Source of the DNA: a virus
Virus record (IMG/VR): IMGVR_UViG_3300047470_000272
Location: 1-64,000 of that record
Reading direction: 5' to 3' (one strand)
Length of the DNA: 64,000 nucleotides
A program made the translations under genes and the position numbers. Shown in pieces: positions 39,036 through 47,135 of the stretch; position 1 is the first letter of the stretch, and every line of letters starts with the position of its first letter. The notes below the pieces were generated by a model. That model was given only the letters and a program-made list of their open reading frames with translations. It did not search any database and was not told the DNA's origin.

Positions 39036-39464
39036 ATGGCATCTGTCAACAAGGTCATCATCGTCGGCAACCTGGGCCGCGACCCCGAAATGCGCTACAT
39101 GCCCAGCGGCGACCCGATCGCCAACATCGCCGTCGCCACCTCCTTCAAGTCCAAGGACAAGAACACCGGCGAAGCCAAGGAACTGACGGAATGGCACCGC
39201 ATTTCCTTCTTCGGCAAGCTGGCCGAGATCGTCGGCCAGTACCTCAAGAAGGGTTCGAGCGTGTACGTCGAGGGCCGCCTGCAGACCCGCAAGTACACCG
39301 ACAAGGATGGCGTCGAGAAGTACGCGACCGACATCGTGGCCGAGAACATGCAGATGCTCGGCGGCGGCGGTGGCGCGGGTGCCGGCAGCGCCCCGGCCCG
39401 TCCGGCGCAGGCCCCGCGCCCGGCAGCCCAGCCGGCCTACCAAGACTCGGACGTGCCTTTTTGA
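39036..39464 (+). CDS. ssb: Single-stranded DNA-binding protein
   Basis: The 142-residue protein is a standard bacterial-type [23 protein letters not shown], then [41 protein letters not shown] Gly/Ala/Pro linker follows, and the tip DSDVPF recruits host partners. It coats ssDNA during phage or plasmid replication. AAAGGA precedes ATG. Confidence 0.95.
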   Translation: MASVNKVIIVGNLGRDPEMRYMPSGDPIANIAVATSFKSKDKNTGEAKELTEWHRISFFGKLAEIVGQYLKKGSSVYVEGRLQTRKYTDKDGVEKYATDIVAENMQMLGGGGGAGAGSAPARPAQAPRPAAQPAYQDSDVPF

Positions 39465-39480
39465 TAACAAAGGGGACGCC

Positions 39481-40128
39481 ATGAGCCGCGATCTGAATGA
39501 TCCCGAACGCTTCCTGCAGCAGCACCTGGCCAAGGTGTCGGACAGGCACCCGGACCCGTTCGACTACGGCGCCGCCGCCGGTTATTTCATGGACCAGCTG
39601 GCACTGGCGGCCGCCCAGGTGCTGGGCGAATCCGCCGGACCCAGCGTCGTGATGCGCTGGGAGAACCTGTTCTACGCCAAGCTCAAGGCGGTGCAGGCCG
39701 GCCAGCCGCAGGAAGTGCGCCTGACGCCGCCGGCGCCGCCGCCGCCACGGTTCCCGGACCCCGAGGAGCACGAGGCCTGGATCGCGGCCAACGTGCAGCC
39801 GGCGCAGGTCCAGCTGGAACTGGAAGCGGTGGACGACGTCGGCCTGACCCCGGCCCAGCTCGAGGCGGCGCGATGGAGCGCGGACCGCGTCCTGCGCCAG
39901 GCCGACGTCGCGCGCGCGCTGGGCGTGAAGCAATGGGACATCAGCCGCTTCGAGTTCGGCGAGCTGGTCCCGACCCGCGAGCAGTTCGTCCTGCTGCGCC
40001 AGTTCTACAAGCTGCCGCCGACCGGCTTCCCGGCTGAACGCATGGTGCCCCACAAGGGCAAGGTCCGGCGCCTGACCAAGGCCGAGCGCGCCCTGCGCGA
40101 TTACCCCAACGACAAAGGAACGCCATGA
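39481..40128 (+). CDS. XRE-like HTH protein, 215 aa
   Basis: An N-terminal helical region (FLQQHLAKVSDRHPDPFDYG) and a proline linker are followed by a C-terminal helix-turn-helix: LRQADVARALGVKQWDISRF, EFGELVPTREQFVLLRQFYK. A basic end is seen (HKGKVRRLTKAERALRDYPN). It could be an early regulator. The target is unknown; palindromes upstream of parA are candidates. Confidence 0.6.
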   Translation: MSRDLNDPERFLQQHLAKVSDRHPDPFDYGAAAGYFMDQLALAAAQVLGESAGPSVVMRWENLFYAKLKAVQAGQPQEVRLTPPAPPPPRFPDPEEHEAWIAANVQPAQVQLELEAVDDVGLTPAQLEAARWSADRVLRQADVARALGVKQWDISRFEFGELVPTREQFVLLRQFYKLPPTGFPAERMVPHKGKVRRLTKAERALRDYPNDKGTP

Positions 40129-40469
40129 ACGACCAAGAGCACGACCCGGGCGACGAGATCGTGTACCACCCCGAGGACAACGGCAAGCCGTGCTTCGGCT
40201 GCTACTTCGGCGCGGTGTTCGATTCCCTGACCGACGACGAGCTGGGCACCATCCCGCTTGACGCCGAGGACCTCGACGGCGAGGACCCGGAAGCGGTCGA
40301 GTACATGCGCCGCGTCGGCGCCGCCTGGGCCACCGTGGCCGACTCGGTCGCGCACCTGGCGATCCAGATCGCGGGCGAGACCGCGCCCGAGCTGATGGAG
40401 CCGTTCCACGAACGCATCGACCACATGATCGCGCTGATCCTGGCGCCGAAAGGAAACCATGCCCACTGA
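40125..40469 (+). CDS. Hypothetical paralog A, 114 aa
   Basis: The product has an acidic N-terminus, then KPCFGCYFGAVFDSLTDDEL and a C-terminal helical body (WATVADSVAHLAIQIAGETA, FHERIDHMIALILAPKGNHA). It is similar to the next gene around the PCF-x-C-hF-x-A-hFxSL signature, so the two are tandem paralogs. Function unknown. Confidence 0.6.
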   Translation: MNDQEHDPGDEIVYHPEDNGKPCFGCYFGAVFDSLTDDELGTIPLDAEDLDGEDPEAVEYMRRVGAAWATVADSVAHLAIQIAGETAPELMEPFHERIDHMIALILAPKGNHAH

Positions 40470-40869
40470 CCCGATCCCGGAGCTGCCGAGCTTTCACAGC
40501 GGCTTCTTCGTCAAGCACGACCACGACGAGACGGCCCCGCCCGAGGGCTTGACCGTCATCGAGCGCGACGCCAACGGCATGCCGTGCTTCGCCTGCTTCT
40601 TCGAGGCCATGTTCGAGTCGCTGCCGATCGACCAGTACAAGGCGCTGGCCAAGATCGACATCAGCGGGCTGGAAGATGACATCGGGCCGCTCGCGGTGCG
40701 CATCGGCGCCACGGTCGCCTACCTGGCCGACGCCATCGCCTGGGTGCTGGCGCGCGGCCTGTCGGTCCCGGAGGAGACCGTGCCGCTGCTGGCCGACCGG
40801 CTGCACAAGGCCTTGAAGATCGCGGTCGACGACATGGAGGCGGAAGGCGTAGAGCCGCTGGTTCGCTGA
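40459..40869 (+). CDS. Hypothetical paralog B, 136 aa
   Basis: GMPCFACFFEAMFESLPIDQ repeats the signature of the previous gene, and the following helices (AVRIGATVAYLADAIAWVLA, LADRLHKALKIAVDDMEAEG) occupy the same place. It overlaps the upstream gene by 11 bases. Function unknown; duplication within an early operon suggests related partners or targets. Confidence 0.6.
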   Translation: MPTDPIPELPSFHSGFFVKHDHDETAPPEGLTVIERDANGMPCFACFFEAMFESLPIDQYKALAKIDISGLEDDIGPLAVRIGATVAYLADAIAWVLARGLSVPEETVPLLADRLHKALKIAVDDMEAEGVEPLVR

Positions 40870-41813
40870 TGCAGATGCCACTGACATTCACGCCGGCCGC
40901 GACCGGCCCCCACCACAAGGAACCGACGACCATGACCAGCATCCTCGAACGCTTTGCCTTGCCCCCGCAGAACAACCTGACGCCGGCACCGCTGGGCCGG
41001 TTCGCGCAGCTGCAGCCGGGCCTGCAGGTGCCGCACCTGACCGCGCCGCAGCTGGTCATGGTCACGCCCGAATGGGCCGCCGAGGCGCTGCGCATCAACA
41101 CCATCAACCGCAGGCTCAAGGACGCCGGCGTGCGCAAGCTGTGCGACGACATCCGCGCCGGGCTGTGGACGGTGACGCACCAGGGCATCTGTTTCTACAC
41201 GACCGGCGACATCTGCGACGGCCAGCACCGGCTCGAAGCGATCAAGCGCGCCGGCGTGGCGGTGCCGGTATTCGTCACCTACGGCTTCCCGCGCGAGGAG
41301 GCGCACGCGGTCGACCGCGGCGTGACGCGCAGCCAGGCCGACGCCCTCACGATCTCGGGCGCCTGCGGGATCGTCACCTCCAGCCAGATCGCGCTGGTCA
41401 AGCAGACCTGCGCACACCACGCCGTGCACAGCGACGCCAACATGGCCGCGCGCCTGCTGCAGTACCGCGAGCCGTACGAGTTCGCACTCGACGTGTTCGG
41501 CGGCGCCATCCGCAAGCACCTGACCACCATCCCGGTGATGGGCGCGATCGCGCTGGCGCACCACGCCGGCGTGGCGGAAACGGAGCTGAACACCTTCGCC
41601 AACGTGGTGCTGACGGGCGTGATGACCAAGACCCACCACCAGAGCATCATCAAGTTCCGCGACGCGCTGCTGAACAACGGGCGCGTGACCGGCATGGCCG
41701 AACGCGACGAGGTGATGCGCCGCGCCCAGAACGCGATCCTCGCGCACCTGGAACGCAAGACGCTGACCCAGGTGCGCGCTCCGAAAGAACTGATCTGGCC
41801 GCTGTTCGACTGA
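40869..41813 (+). CDS. DGQHR-motif ParB/Srx-fold-like protein, 314 aa
   Basis: The motif CDGQHRLEAIKRAGVAVPVF and the upstream NTINRRLKDAGVRKLCDDIR match DGQHR-type proteins (ParB/Srx-like fold, related to DndB-type proteins). The C-terminal half is helical (AHHAVHSDANMAARLLQYRE, THHQSIIKFRDALLNNGRVT). In known families this fold senses or modifies DNA. The start is either ATG 40869, in TGATG overlap with the previous stop, or ATG 40932, which has AAGGA upstream. Position among recombination genes suggests a DNA role. Confidence 0.65.
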   Translation: MQMPLTFTPAATGPHHKEPTTMTSILERFALPPQNNLTPAPLGRFAQLQPGLQVPHLTAPQLVMVTPEWAAEALRINTINRRLKDAGVRKLCDDIRAGLWTVTHQGICFYTTGDICDGQHRLEAIKRAGVAVPVFVTYGFPREEAHAVDRGVTRSQADALTISGACGIVTSSQIALVKQTCAHHAVHSDANMAARLLQYREPYEFALDVFGGAIRKHLTTIPVMGAIALAHHAGVAETELNTFANVVLTGVMTKTHHQSIIKFRDALLNNGRVTGMAERDEVMRRAQNAILAHLERKTLTQVRAPKELIWPLFD

Positions 41814-42208
41814 TGCAGCGCCTGTTCGTCCTGCGCGAGGCGGTGCACCTGGCCAGCCTGGTCTCGTTCCTGACCGCGAACTGGAAACAGTTCGCGCAGG
41901 AGGGCCGGTTCCTGGCCGTGACGGTCACGTTTTATAAATCGAAGCGCTCGCTCGAACAGAACCGCCGCTACTTCGGCCCAGCCGTCCTCGGCGCCATCGC
42001 CGAACAGGCGTGGGTCGGCGGGCGCCAGTACGACAAGGAAAGCTGGCACGAGTATTTCAAACGCCAGTTCATCGGCACCGTCGACCTGCCCGACGGCGCC
42101 ACACGCGCCATGTCCTCGACCGACCTGTCGGTCGAGGAATTCAGCGTGTTCATGCAGCAGGTCGAAGCGTTCGCCGCACAGCAGCTCGGCGTGCACTTCA
42201 CTCTCTAA
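41813..42208 (+). CDS. NinB/Orf recombination mediator
   Basis: The 131-residue protein matches NinB (lambda Orf): KSKRSLEQNRRYFGPAVLGA, AEQAWVGGRQYDKESWHEYF, KRQFIGTVDLPDGATRAMSS, then TDLSVEEFSVFMQQVEAFAA. Lambda Orf helps recombinases load on SSB-coated DNA. It overlaps the upstream stop (TGATG) and closes the rightward recombination module begun at 37.7 kb. Confidence 0.85.
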   Translation: MQRLFVLREAVHLASLVSFLTANWKQFAQEGRFLAVTVTFYKSKRSLEQNRRYFGPAVLGAIAEQAWVGGRQYDKESWHEYFKRQFIGTVDLPDGATRAMSSTDLSVEEFSVFMQQVEAFAAQQLGVHFTL

Positions 42209-42222
42209 CCATAGGAGGCACC

Positions 42223-42474
42223 ATGCCACGCAAGAAACCCGACCCGCAGACCCAGAACCCGAAGGCACTGCTCGACAAGCTGCTCGAGATCCTGGGCTGC
42301 AAGAACGACGCCGCGCTGTGCCGCGTGATGGACGTGCAGCCGCCGGTCATCAGCAAGATGCGCCACGGCCACCTGACGGTGTCGGCCACCTTCCTCATCA
42401 AGTCGCACGACGCCACCGGCCTGTCGATCAACGAGCTGCGCGCGCTGCTGTACACGCCGCTGCAGCCGGCCTGA
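42223..42474 (+). CDS. Small helix-turn-helix protein, 83 aa
   Basis: NDAALCRVMDVQPPVISKMR followed by HGHLTVSATFLIKSHDATGL fits an XRE-like HTH of phage regulators. AGGAGG precedes ATG 42223. It is the last gene before parS copy 1 and the par genes. A repressor role for a nearby promoter is plausible. Confidence 0.65.
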   Translation: MPRKKPDPQTQNPKALLDKLLEILGCKNDAALCRVMDVQPPVISKMRHGHLTVSATFLIKSHDATGLSINELRALLYTPLQPA

Positions 42475-42541
42475 CGGAGACGGGTGCGCCGGCCAGGCCT
42501 CGAACGCGTGCTGCGCGCCTACCCGCGCTGAGCTAAAAAAA

Positions 42542-42564
42542 GGGGTGTGATAGTATCACACCCC
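42542..42564 (+). repeat. parS-like palindrome 1
   Basis: A perfect 23-bp inverted repeat whose 17-bp core is GTGTGATAGTATCACAC, flanked by GGGG and CCCC. An identical 23-bp copy lies inside parB, and a 19-bp variant at 56879. Position upstream of the par genes and repetition make it the likely ParB-binding centromere. Confidence 0.8.
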
Positions 42565-42688
42565 CTCCCAAAAGTTCCAAAGTTGCAATACTATGGTCCT
42601 GTGGGTTTGATGTCGATCAGACCGCAATGCGCCAGGCCTGGAGCGGGCCGGGCTGGCGCGACGACCATCCCGCATGAGGAGAGACGTT

Positions 42689-43321
42689 TTGGCAAAGGCG
42701 ATTACCGCATACGTGTCCGATGACGGCCAGGTGCACCGTAGCCAGGAAGAAGCCGAGTGGGCCGACTACGGCCTGGCGCTGCGCAAGGACATCAAGGACT
42801 TCATGACCCAGCAGGGGATCACCGACGCCGACGGCGCGATGGCCGCCCTGATCGGCAAGTGGGATCTGTGGCGCCTCGGCGGGTATCCGGGCTGGCTGGC
42901 CGGCCTGCGCGGGGAGGAAGCACCCGCACCGGCGCCCGCGCCGCTGGCGGCGCCGGTCGAGGCGCCCGCGCCGGCGGTGCAGCTGGTGCCGCCGGTGCAG
43001 CGTGCGCCGGCCCCGGCCGGCAATGAGCCGCTGGCGTTCCGCCGCCGCGTGGCCGTGATCGCGCTGCCGCAGATCCACCACCGCATGATCGAGAACGAGT
43101 TCGGCAAGGAGTTCAAGCTGCTGCTGCTGGACGCGGCCGACTCGATGAAGGCGCTCGAATCGCTGCGCGCCTACCACAAGGTGATCGTCATGACCCGCCG
43201 CGCCAACGGCAAGACCGTGCAGATCCTGCGCGGCATCGGCCAGGAACCGCTGTTGGTCAACGGCGACGTCGACGCACTGCGCGATGCGCTGACCGCGATG
43301 TACCTGGCCAGCGCCGCATGA
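42689..43321 (+). CDS. Protein with C-terminal DUF2325-like domain, about 210 aa
   Basis: An N-terminal ~75-residue helical part (YGLALRKDIKDFMTQQGITD, ALIGKWDLWRLGGYPGWLAG) is joined by an Ala/Pro linker to a C-terminal domain. The latter (RRRVAVIALPQIHHRMIENE, KALESLRAYHKVIVMTRRAN, EPLLVNGDVDALRDALTAMY) resembles DUF2325-type Rossmann-like proteins and aligns with the end of the 758-residue protein at 50.8 kb. TTG 42689 is preferred: AGGAGAG lies five bases upstream, while ATG 42674 lacks a site. It lies between parS 1 and parA, but a terminator separates it from parA. Role unknown. Confidence 0.6.
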   Translation: MAKAITAYVSDDGQVHRSQEEAEWADYGLALRKDIKDFMTQQGITDADGAMAALIGKWDLWRLGGYPGWLAGLRGEEAPAPAPAPLAAPVEAPAPAVQLVPPVQRAPAPAGNEPLAFRRRVAVIALPQIHHRMIENEFGKEFKLLLLDAADSMKALESLRAYHKVIVMTRRANGKTVQILRGIGQEPLLVNGDVDALRDALTAMYLASAA

Positions 43322-43362
43322 GGTAGAATCGTTGCTGGTCCGTGGACAGACCAACATACCCC

Positions 43363-43394
43363 GCCCCGCTGCTTATTCAGCGGGGCTTTTTTTT
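43363..43394 (+). terminator. Rho-independent terminator before parA
   Basis: GCCCCGCTG/CAGCGGGGC with a 6-nt loop is followed by eight T. It cuts transcription between the DUF2325-like gene and parA. Confidence 0.92.
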
Positions 43395-43406
43395 GCCCTG
43401 TCTTAG

Positions 43407-43435
43407 TGGTAATTATTGCTCCTGCATGAGATAAT
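43407..43435 (+). promoter_or_regulatory. parA promoter
   Basis: An extended -10, TGAGATAAT (TG at 43427, GATAAT at 43430-43435), lies 31 bases before parA. The -35 is weak, as is common with extended -10 promoters. AATTAT and ATAATT arms surround it and may be an operator for ParA or ParB. Confidence 0.5.
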
Positions 43436-43466
43436 TTCCTCTTTCTAATAACAGGGCACTACTGAC

Positions 43467-44279
43467 ATGGCGAAAATTGTAGCGGTCGTCAACCACAAGG
43501 GCGGCGTCAACAAAACCTTCCTCTGCACCTCGGGCGCGGACGCCCTGGCGCGCGAAGGCCTGAGTGTGCTGGTCGTCGACTTCGATCCCCAGGCCCACGC
43601 GACCGCCCTGATCTACAGCTTCGCGGAGCTGCCGTCCCGGCCGATCGAGCGTGTGCTGGCCGGCCAGTCGACGATCTCCGAGGCGATCATCACCGAGACC
43701 CGCATCCCCGGCGTGCACCTGCTCGGCGCGACCCTGAAACTGGCGAACCTGGAACGCGAGGTGCTGGCCGCCAACCCGTTCATCGCCACGCGCCTGCTGG
43801 CCGAGAAGCTGTCGCGGATTGCCGACGGCTACGACGTGATCCTGATCGACTGCCCGCCGTCGCTGGGCCTGCTCAGCGCGAACGCGCTGGCGGCCGCCGA
43901 CATGGTGATCGTGCCGGTCGAATCCGGCTCCAAGCTGTCGCTGATCGGCGCTGACGACGTGCTCGACTTCATCCACCAGGCCAAGACCGCCAACCCGAAA
44001 CTGACCTTTGGCGGCGCCGTGCTCACCAAGCACGACGGCCGCAAGCAGGTATGCCGGATCGTCGCCAACGAGGTGAAGGCCTCGTTCGAGAGCGTGTTCG
44101 AGACCGCGCTGCCGGAATCGACCGACGTCAAGAAGGCCCAGCTGGTCGGCAAGACCATCATGCAGTACGACAAGGACCATACGGTCTCGCGCGTGACGGT
44201 GCGCCTGATGCGCGAGCTGATGGACAAGCTGGGGCTGGCCCGCAAGAACATGGAGGAGGAGCTGGCCCATGCCGAGTAA
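43467..44279 (+). CDS. parA: ParA partition ATPase
   Basis: The 270-residue deviant-Walker ATPase moves plasmid copies along the nucleoid. Motifs: HKGGVNKTFLCTSGADALAR (Walker A with signature Lys; the usual KGGVGKT has Asn in place of the last Gly), VVDFDPQAHAT (A'), and DVILIDCPPSLGLLSANALA (Walker B region). There is no N-terminal DNA-binding domain, so it is the short (type Ib-like/chromosomal-like) form. It overlaps parB by 11 bases. Confidence 0.93.
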   Translation: MAKIVAVVNHKGGVNKTFLCTSGADALAREGLSVLVVDFDPQAHATALIYSFAELPSRPIERVLAGQSTISEAIITETRIPGVHLLGATLKLANLEREVLAANPFIATRLLAEKLSRIADGYDVILIDCPPSLGLLSANALAAADMVIVPVESGSKLSLIGADDVLDFIHQAKTANPKLTFGGAVLTKHDGRKQVCRIVANEVKASFESVFETALPESTDVKKAQLVGKTIMQYDKDHTVSRVTVRLMRELMDKLGLARKNMEEELAHAE

Positions 44280-45186
44280 GCAGGAACGCGAACTGATGGC
44301 GGGCGCGGCCGAGCGCCGGCCACGCGAACAGATGCAGGCCGACGTCGCCACCACCATCATCGGCAGGATGGGCCAGGACACTGCGCCGCCGCAGATGCTC
44401 AAGCTGCACTACATCGCGGTGTCGGCCTACCAGAGCCGCGGCCGGGCCGACCAGGCCTATATAGAAGCGCTGGCCGAGAGCATCCGTATCGAGGGCCTGC
44501 ACGACCCGATCATCGTGCGCCCGCTGGCGGCCTTGCCGCAGGAGGGGTGTGATAGTATCACACCCCCCCAACCCCGCTACGAGCTGATCGCCGGCCACCA
44601 TCGGCTGCAGGCGTACGCCCACCTGGGCCGGCACGAGATCCCCGCGTTCGTTCGCTCCATGTCCGACGCCGAGGCGGCCAGGGCACTGACGACCGAGAAT
44701 ACCCACCGCAGGAACCTGGGCGACTGGGAACTGTACAAGCACGCGCAGATGCTGCGCCGGATCGGCGCCGCCACCAGCGCGACCGAGCTGGGGCGCCTGC
44801 TGAACGTTGACCGCACCGTGATCCCGGCGCTGGACGGCTTTGCCGTGCTGCCGCTGGCCGCGCAGCAGCTGCTCGACGACCACCCCACGATCGTCGGCTA
44901 CAACCTGGCCAAGAAGTTCAAGGCCTACTGTCCGCAGCACGAGCTGCTGGTACTCGACGCGCTCGACCTGCTCGCCAAGGGCAAGCTGACCCAGGCCAGC
45001 GTACCGGCGTGGATCGAGGAGCGGGCCAACCCGCGCGCCGACAAGCCGAAAAAGGACATCGAACTGGGCGGCGGCGTGCGCCTGGTGTACACGGCCGAGG
45101 GCGCGCGCGTGTCCGGCAATATCGACTACGACGCACTGCACCGGCTGGTCGAGGAAAACCTGCCTAAGCTCTTGAAAACACGGTAA
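44269..45186 (+). CDS. parB: ParB centromere-binding protein
   Basis: The 305-residue ParB has IEALAESIRIEGLHDPIIVR, then the CTPase/sulfiredoxin-fold motif YELIAGHHRLQAYAHLG and TTENTHRRNLGDWELYKHAQ (box II-type). The HTH follows around ATSATELGRLLNVDRTVIPA, with a C-terminal region for dimerisation. A 13-residue insertion, LPQEGCDSITPPQ, interrupts the usual VRPL...RYELIAGH join; it is the translation of a perfect parS copy. ParB would load at parS and spread as a clamp. Confidence 0.92.
   Translation: MPSKQERELMAGAAERRPREQMQADVATTIIGRMGQDTAPPQMLKLHYIAVSAYQSRGRADQAYIEALAESIRIEGLHDPIIVRPLAALPQEGCDSITPPQPRYELIAGHHRLQAYAHLGRHEIPAFVRSMSDAEAARALTTENTHRRNLGDWELYKHAQMLRRIGAATSATELGRLLNVDRTVIPALDGFAVLPLAAQQLLDDHPTIVGYNLAKKFKAYCPQHELLVLDALDLLAKGKLTQASVPAWIEERANPRADKPKKDIELGGGVRLVYTAEGARVSGNIDYDALHRLVEENLPKLLKTR
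44544..44566 (+). repeat. parS-like palindrome 2, inside parB
   Basis: An identical 23-bp copy of parS 1, lying in frame in parB between two conserved blocks. It encodes the residues GCDSITPP. A centromere within its own binding-protein gene is known in some plasmid families, but the perfect identity to the upstream site is striking. Confidence 0.85.
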
Positions 45187-45227
45187 AAATCACACATTCT
45201 CACGCCACACAAGACACATAAAAACGC

Positions 45228-45257
45228 TTGCGGCCATTGATACCGCTCAATAATAAT
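45228..45257 (+). promoter_or_regulatory. Promoter of the small-gene operon after parB
   Basis: TTGCGG (45228-45233), a 17-bp spacer and TAATAA (45251-45256), or AATAAT with 18 bp. The surrounding 80 bp are AT-rich compared with neighbours. It points toward the gene at 45289. Confidence 0.55.
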
Positions 45258-45288
45258 AGTGTGTGTTCCCTATCTTACCGACACCCCA

Positions 45289-45660
45289 ATGCTCAAAGTC
45301 CCCGAACGTTTTCGCGTCACCAGCGGCATCTACGGCACCACCAAGGAGGCCGGCAACAACGGCCTGTTCATGGTCAAGCTCGCGCGCAACCAGACCCTGC
45401 GCGTGATCTGCTCGGACCAGCTGGGCTGGGAACACGTCTCCGTCTCGCGCCAGGATCGCCCGCCACTCTGGGACGAGATGTGCGCCGTCAAAGAATTGTT
45501 CTGGGACCCGGAGGATTGCGTGATGCAGCTGCACCCCCCGCGCTCGGCATGGATTTCCAACCACCCGAACTGCCTGCACCTGTGGCGCCCGCTCGAGATC
45601 GAGATCCCGCGTCCGCCGGACATCTTCGTCGGCATCGCCAAACTGGGAACGCTCGCATGA
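45289..45660 (+). CDS. DUF7694-like conserved phage protein
   Basis: The 123-residue protein contains WEHVSVSRQDRPPLWDEMCA, then VKELFWDPEDCVMQLHPPRS and NHPNCLHLWRP. This matches a conserved phage family (DUF7694-like) of unknown function. I chose ATG 45289; a GTG 30 bases upstream is possible. First gene of the operon behind the promoter above. Confidence 0.7.
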   Translation: MLKVPERFRVTSGIYGTTKEAGNNGLFMVKLARNQTLRVICSDQLGWEHVSVSRQDRPPLWDEMCAVKELFWDPEDCVMQLHPPRSAWISNHPNCLHLWRPLEIEIPRPPDIFVGIAKLGTLA

Positions 45661-45806
45661 TCCGCGAACCCGACATCGACCTGACCGTCACCATGCCGTG
45701 GCCGACGATCTGTGCACTGGCCTGCAAGGCGCGCATCCAGGGCTGCTCGCTGGGCCAGCTGGTGATCGAGGCGCTGGAGGCGCGCCTGGCACGGAGCGGC
45801 GCATGA
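45657..45806 (+). CDS. Small hypothetical protein, 49 aa
   Basis: The product reads LTVTMPWPTICALACKARIQ then GCSLGQLVIEALEARLARSG. A short strand followed by two helices, as in ribbon-helix-helix proteins, is possible. The start lies in the preceding stop. Function unknown. Confidence 0.5.
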   Translation: MIREPDIDLTVTMPWPTICALACKARIQGCSLGQLVIEALEARLARSGA

Positions 45807-46228
45807 GCGACGAACCCCTGGACCACGCGCACAGGATCGCCTACCTGCACGGCGTCATGGCGGTGCTGATGGACGAACTGGACCGGATCTACAAGCCGGG
45901 CCGCTTCTTCCTCTGGCAGATGCTGGAGCAGCGGCGCGGCCGGCGCCTGCTGTACCAGGCCGACGCGGTGCTGTCCGAGATCGCCCGCCTGATGGGCGAG
46001 CCGCGCACGCCGCTGCCGCCGATCCGCCGGCCCAGGCTGATCGGGCACCCGCTGGCGTGGTGGTACGGCCAGTGGGTGATCGGCATCTGGAACGCCTGCT
46101 CGTTCGTCAACTACGCGCTCACTGACCGCTGGGGCTTCGCTGCGGCGTCCCTGCTCGCGCTGTTCGTCTGCTCGCTGTGGCGAGTCCCTCCCTACCGTCT
46201 CGCTAAACAAGGAAAGTGGCACCAATGA
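45803..46228 (+). CDS. Hypothetical protein with C-terminal membrane helices, 141 aa
   Basis: A helical cytoplasmic half (HGVMAVLMDELDRIYKPGRF, YQADAVLSEIARLMGEPRTP) is followed by two hydrophobic stretches (AWWYGQWVIGIWNACSFVNY, GFAAASLLALFVCSLW). It probably sits in the inner membrane. Such proteins near plasmid maintenance genes can act in exclusion, but there is no direct evidence here. Confidence 0.55.
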   Translation: MSDEPLDHAHRIAYLHGVMAVLMDELDRIYKPGRFFLWQMLEQRRGRRLLYQADAVLSEIARLMGEPRTPLPPIRRPRLIGHPLAWWYGQWVIGIWNACSFVNYALTDRWGFAAASLLALFVCSLWRVPPYRLAKQGKWHQ

Positions 46229-46548
46229 CCAATAAGAAGAAAGAACGCAGCACCGACGACGAGGCCGTGGCCGCAAAGGCGTTCCTCGACGGCGTGGCCG
46301 ACCTGATGCAGAAGCACCAGATCCAGCCGGGCATGGCGTTTAGCCTGTTCGGCTTCTTCGGCCGCAACATCATCGACTACGAGGTCGAGGAGCTGGGCGG
46401 CGACCGCAACGACCTCGTGCTCGAAGCGATGAAGGCCTTCACCGTGGGCCTGGGCGTGAAGGGCGGCTTCGTCGAGATGAAGGGCGAGATGGCCGAGCAG
46501 GTCAAGGCGCAGTTCGAGCGTCAGCACGACGACAAACCCCTGCAGTGA
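46225..46548 (+). CDS. Hypothetical protein, 107 aa
   Basis: The product starts MTNKKKERSTDDEAVAAKAF and has DGVADLMQKHQIQPGMAFSL and a GFFGRNIIDYEVEELGGDRN segment. It ends in an acidic-helical tail. The next gene is of similar size with a related opening (MTKKKFTKQ). AAGGAAAG lies upstream. Function unknown. Confidence 0.55.
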   Translation: MTNKKKERSTDDEAVAAKAFLDGVADLMQKHQIQPGMAFSLFGFFGRNIIDYEVEELGGDRNDLVLEAMKAFTVGLGVKGGFVEMKGEMAEQVKAQFERQHDDKPLQ

Positions 46549-46555
46549 GGACCAC

Positions 46556-46891
46556 ATGACCAAGAAAAAATTCACGAAACAGAACATCGCCGAACTCGCC
46601 GGCGCGCTGACCGGCGCGTACATGGAGGCCCTGAAAGAGCAGGAGCAGCACGGCCTGCACTACCCGGACCTGGTGTTTTCCGCGATCGTCGCGCTCAAGG
46701 GTGTCGGCATGATGCTGCACGATAACGAGGACGAAGTGGTCGAGGACCTGCGCGAGATCATCGAGCACGCGCTGGCCGCCAACGTGGTCGGCAAGCGCTT
46801 CAAGACCGAGGCGGAAATGAACGCCTGGCTGGCCGAGCAGGGCAAGAACCCGGATGGCTCGCCTCTGACCCCGACGGGGCCGGTGCACTGA
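46556..46891 (+). CDS. Hypothetical protein, 111 aa
   Basis: A helical product: FTKQNIAELAGALTGAYMEA, DLVFSAIVALKGVGMMLHDN, and EDEVVEDLREIIEHALAANV. It follows the 107-residue gene by seven bases and has similar charge. Family not recognised. Confidence 0.55.
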   Translation: MTKKKFTKQNIAELAGALTGAYMEALKEQEQHGLHYPDLVFSAIVALKGVGMMLHDNEDEVVEDLREIIEHALAANVVGKRFKTEAEMNAWLAEQGKNPDGSPLTPTGPVH

Positions 46892-46910
46892 TGAGCGACA
46901 AGGACATGAA

Positions 46911-47135
46911 TTGAATCTGTTCACCCTCTGGACCGTCTACAACCGGCCAGACGATTACCCCCAGCATTACGTGGCGCGCCGCTTCGAGGTGCAGCCCGGC
47001 GGCCGGCTCGTCACGACCGACGACGTCCTGACCAGCGGGACCCTCGACGGGGTGCGCGAACAACTGCCGCGTGGCCTGCACCGTGTGGTGCGCCAGCCCG
47101 GCGACCTCCCATCCATTATGGAGACCTGGATATGA
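46911..47135 (+). CDS. Hypothetical protein, 74 aa
   Basis: TTG start with AAGGA six bases upstream. LFTLWTVYNRPDDYPQHYVA then RRFEVQPGGRLVTTDDVLTS suggests a small beta-rich protein of the phage family that reads 'MLWTVYxxPxDYPxhYVaRxf'. No function known. Overlaps the next gene by four bases. Confidence 0.6.
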   Translation: MNLFTLWTVYNRPDDYPQHYVARRFEVQPGGRLVTTDDVLTSGTLDGVREQLPRGLHRVVRQPGDLPSIMETWI

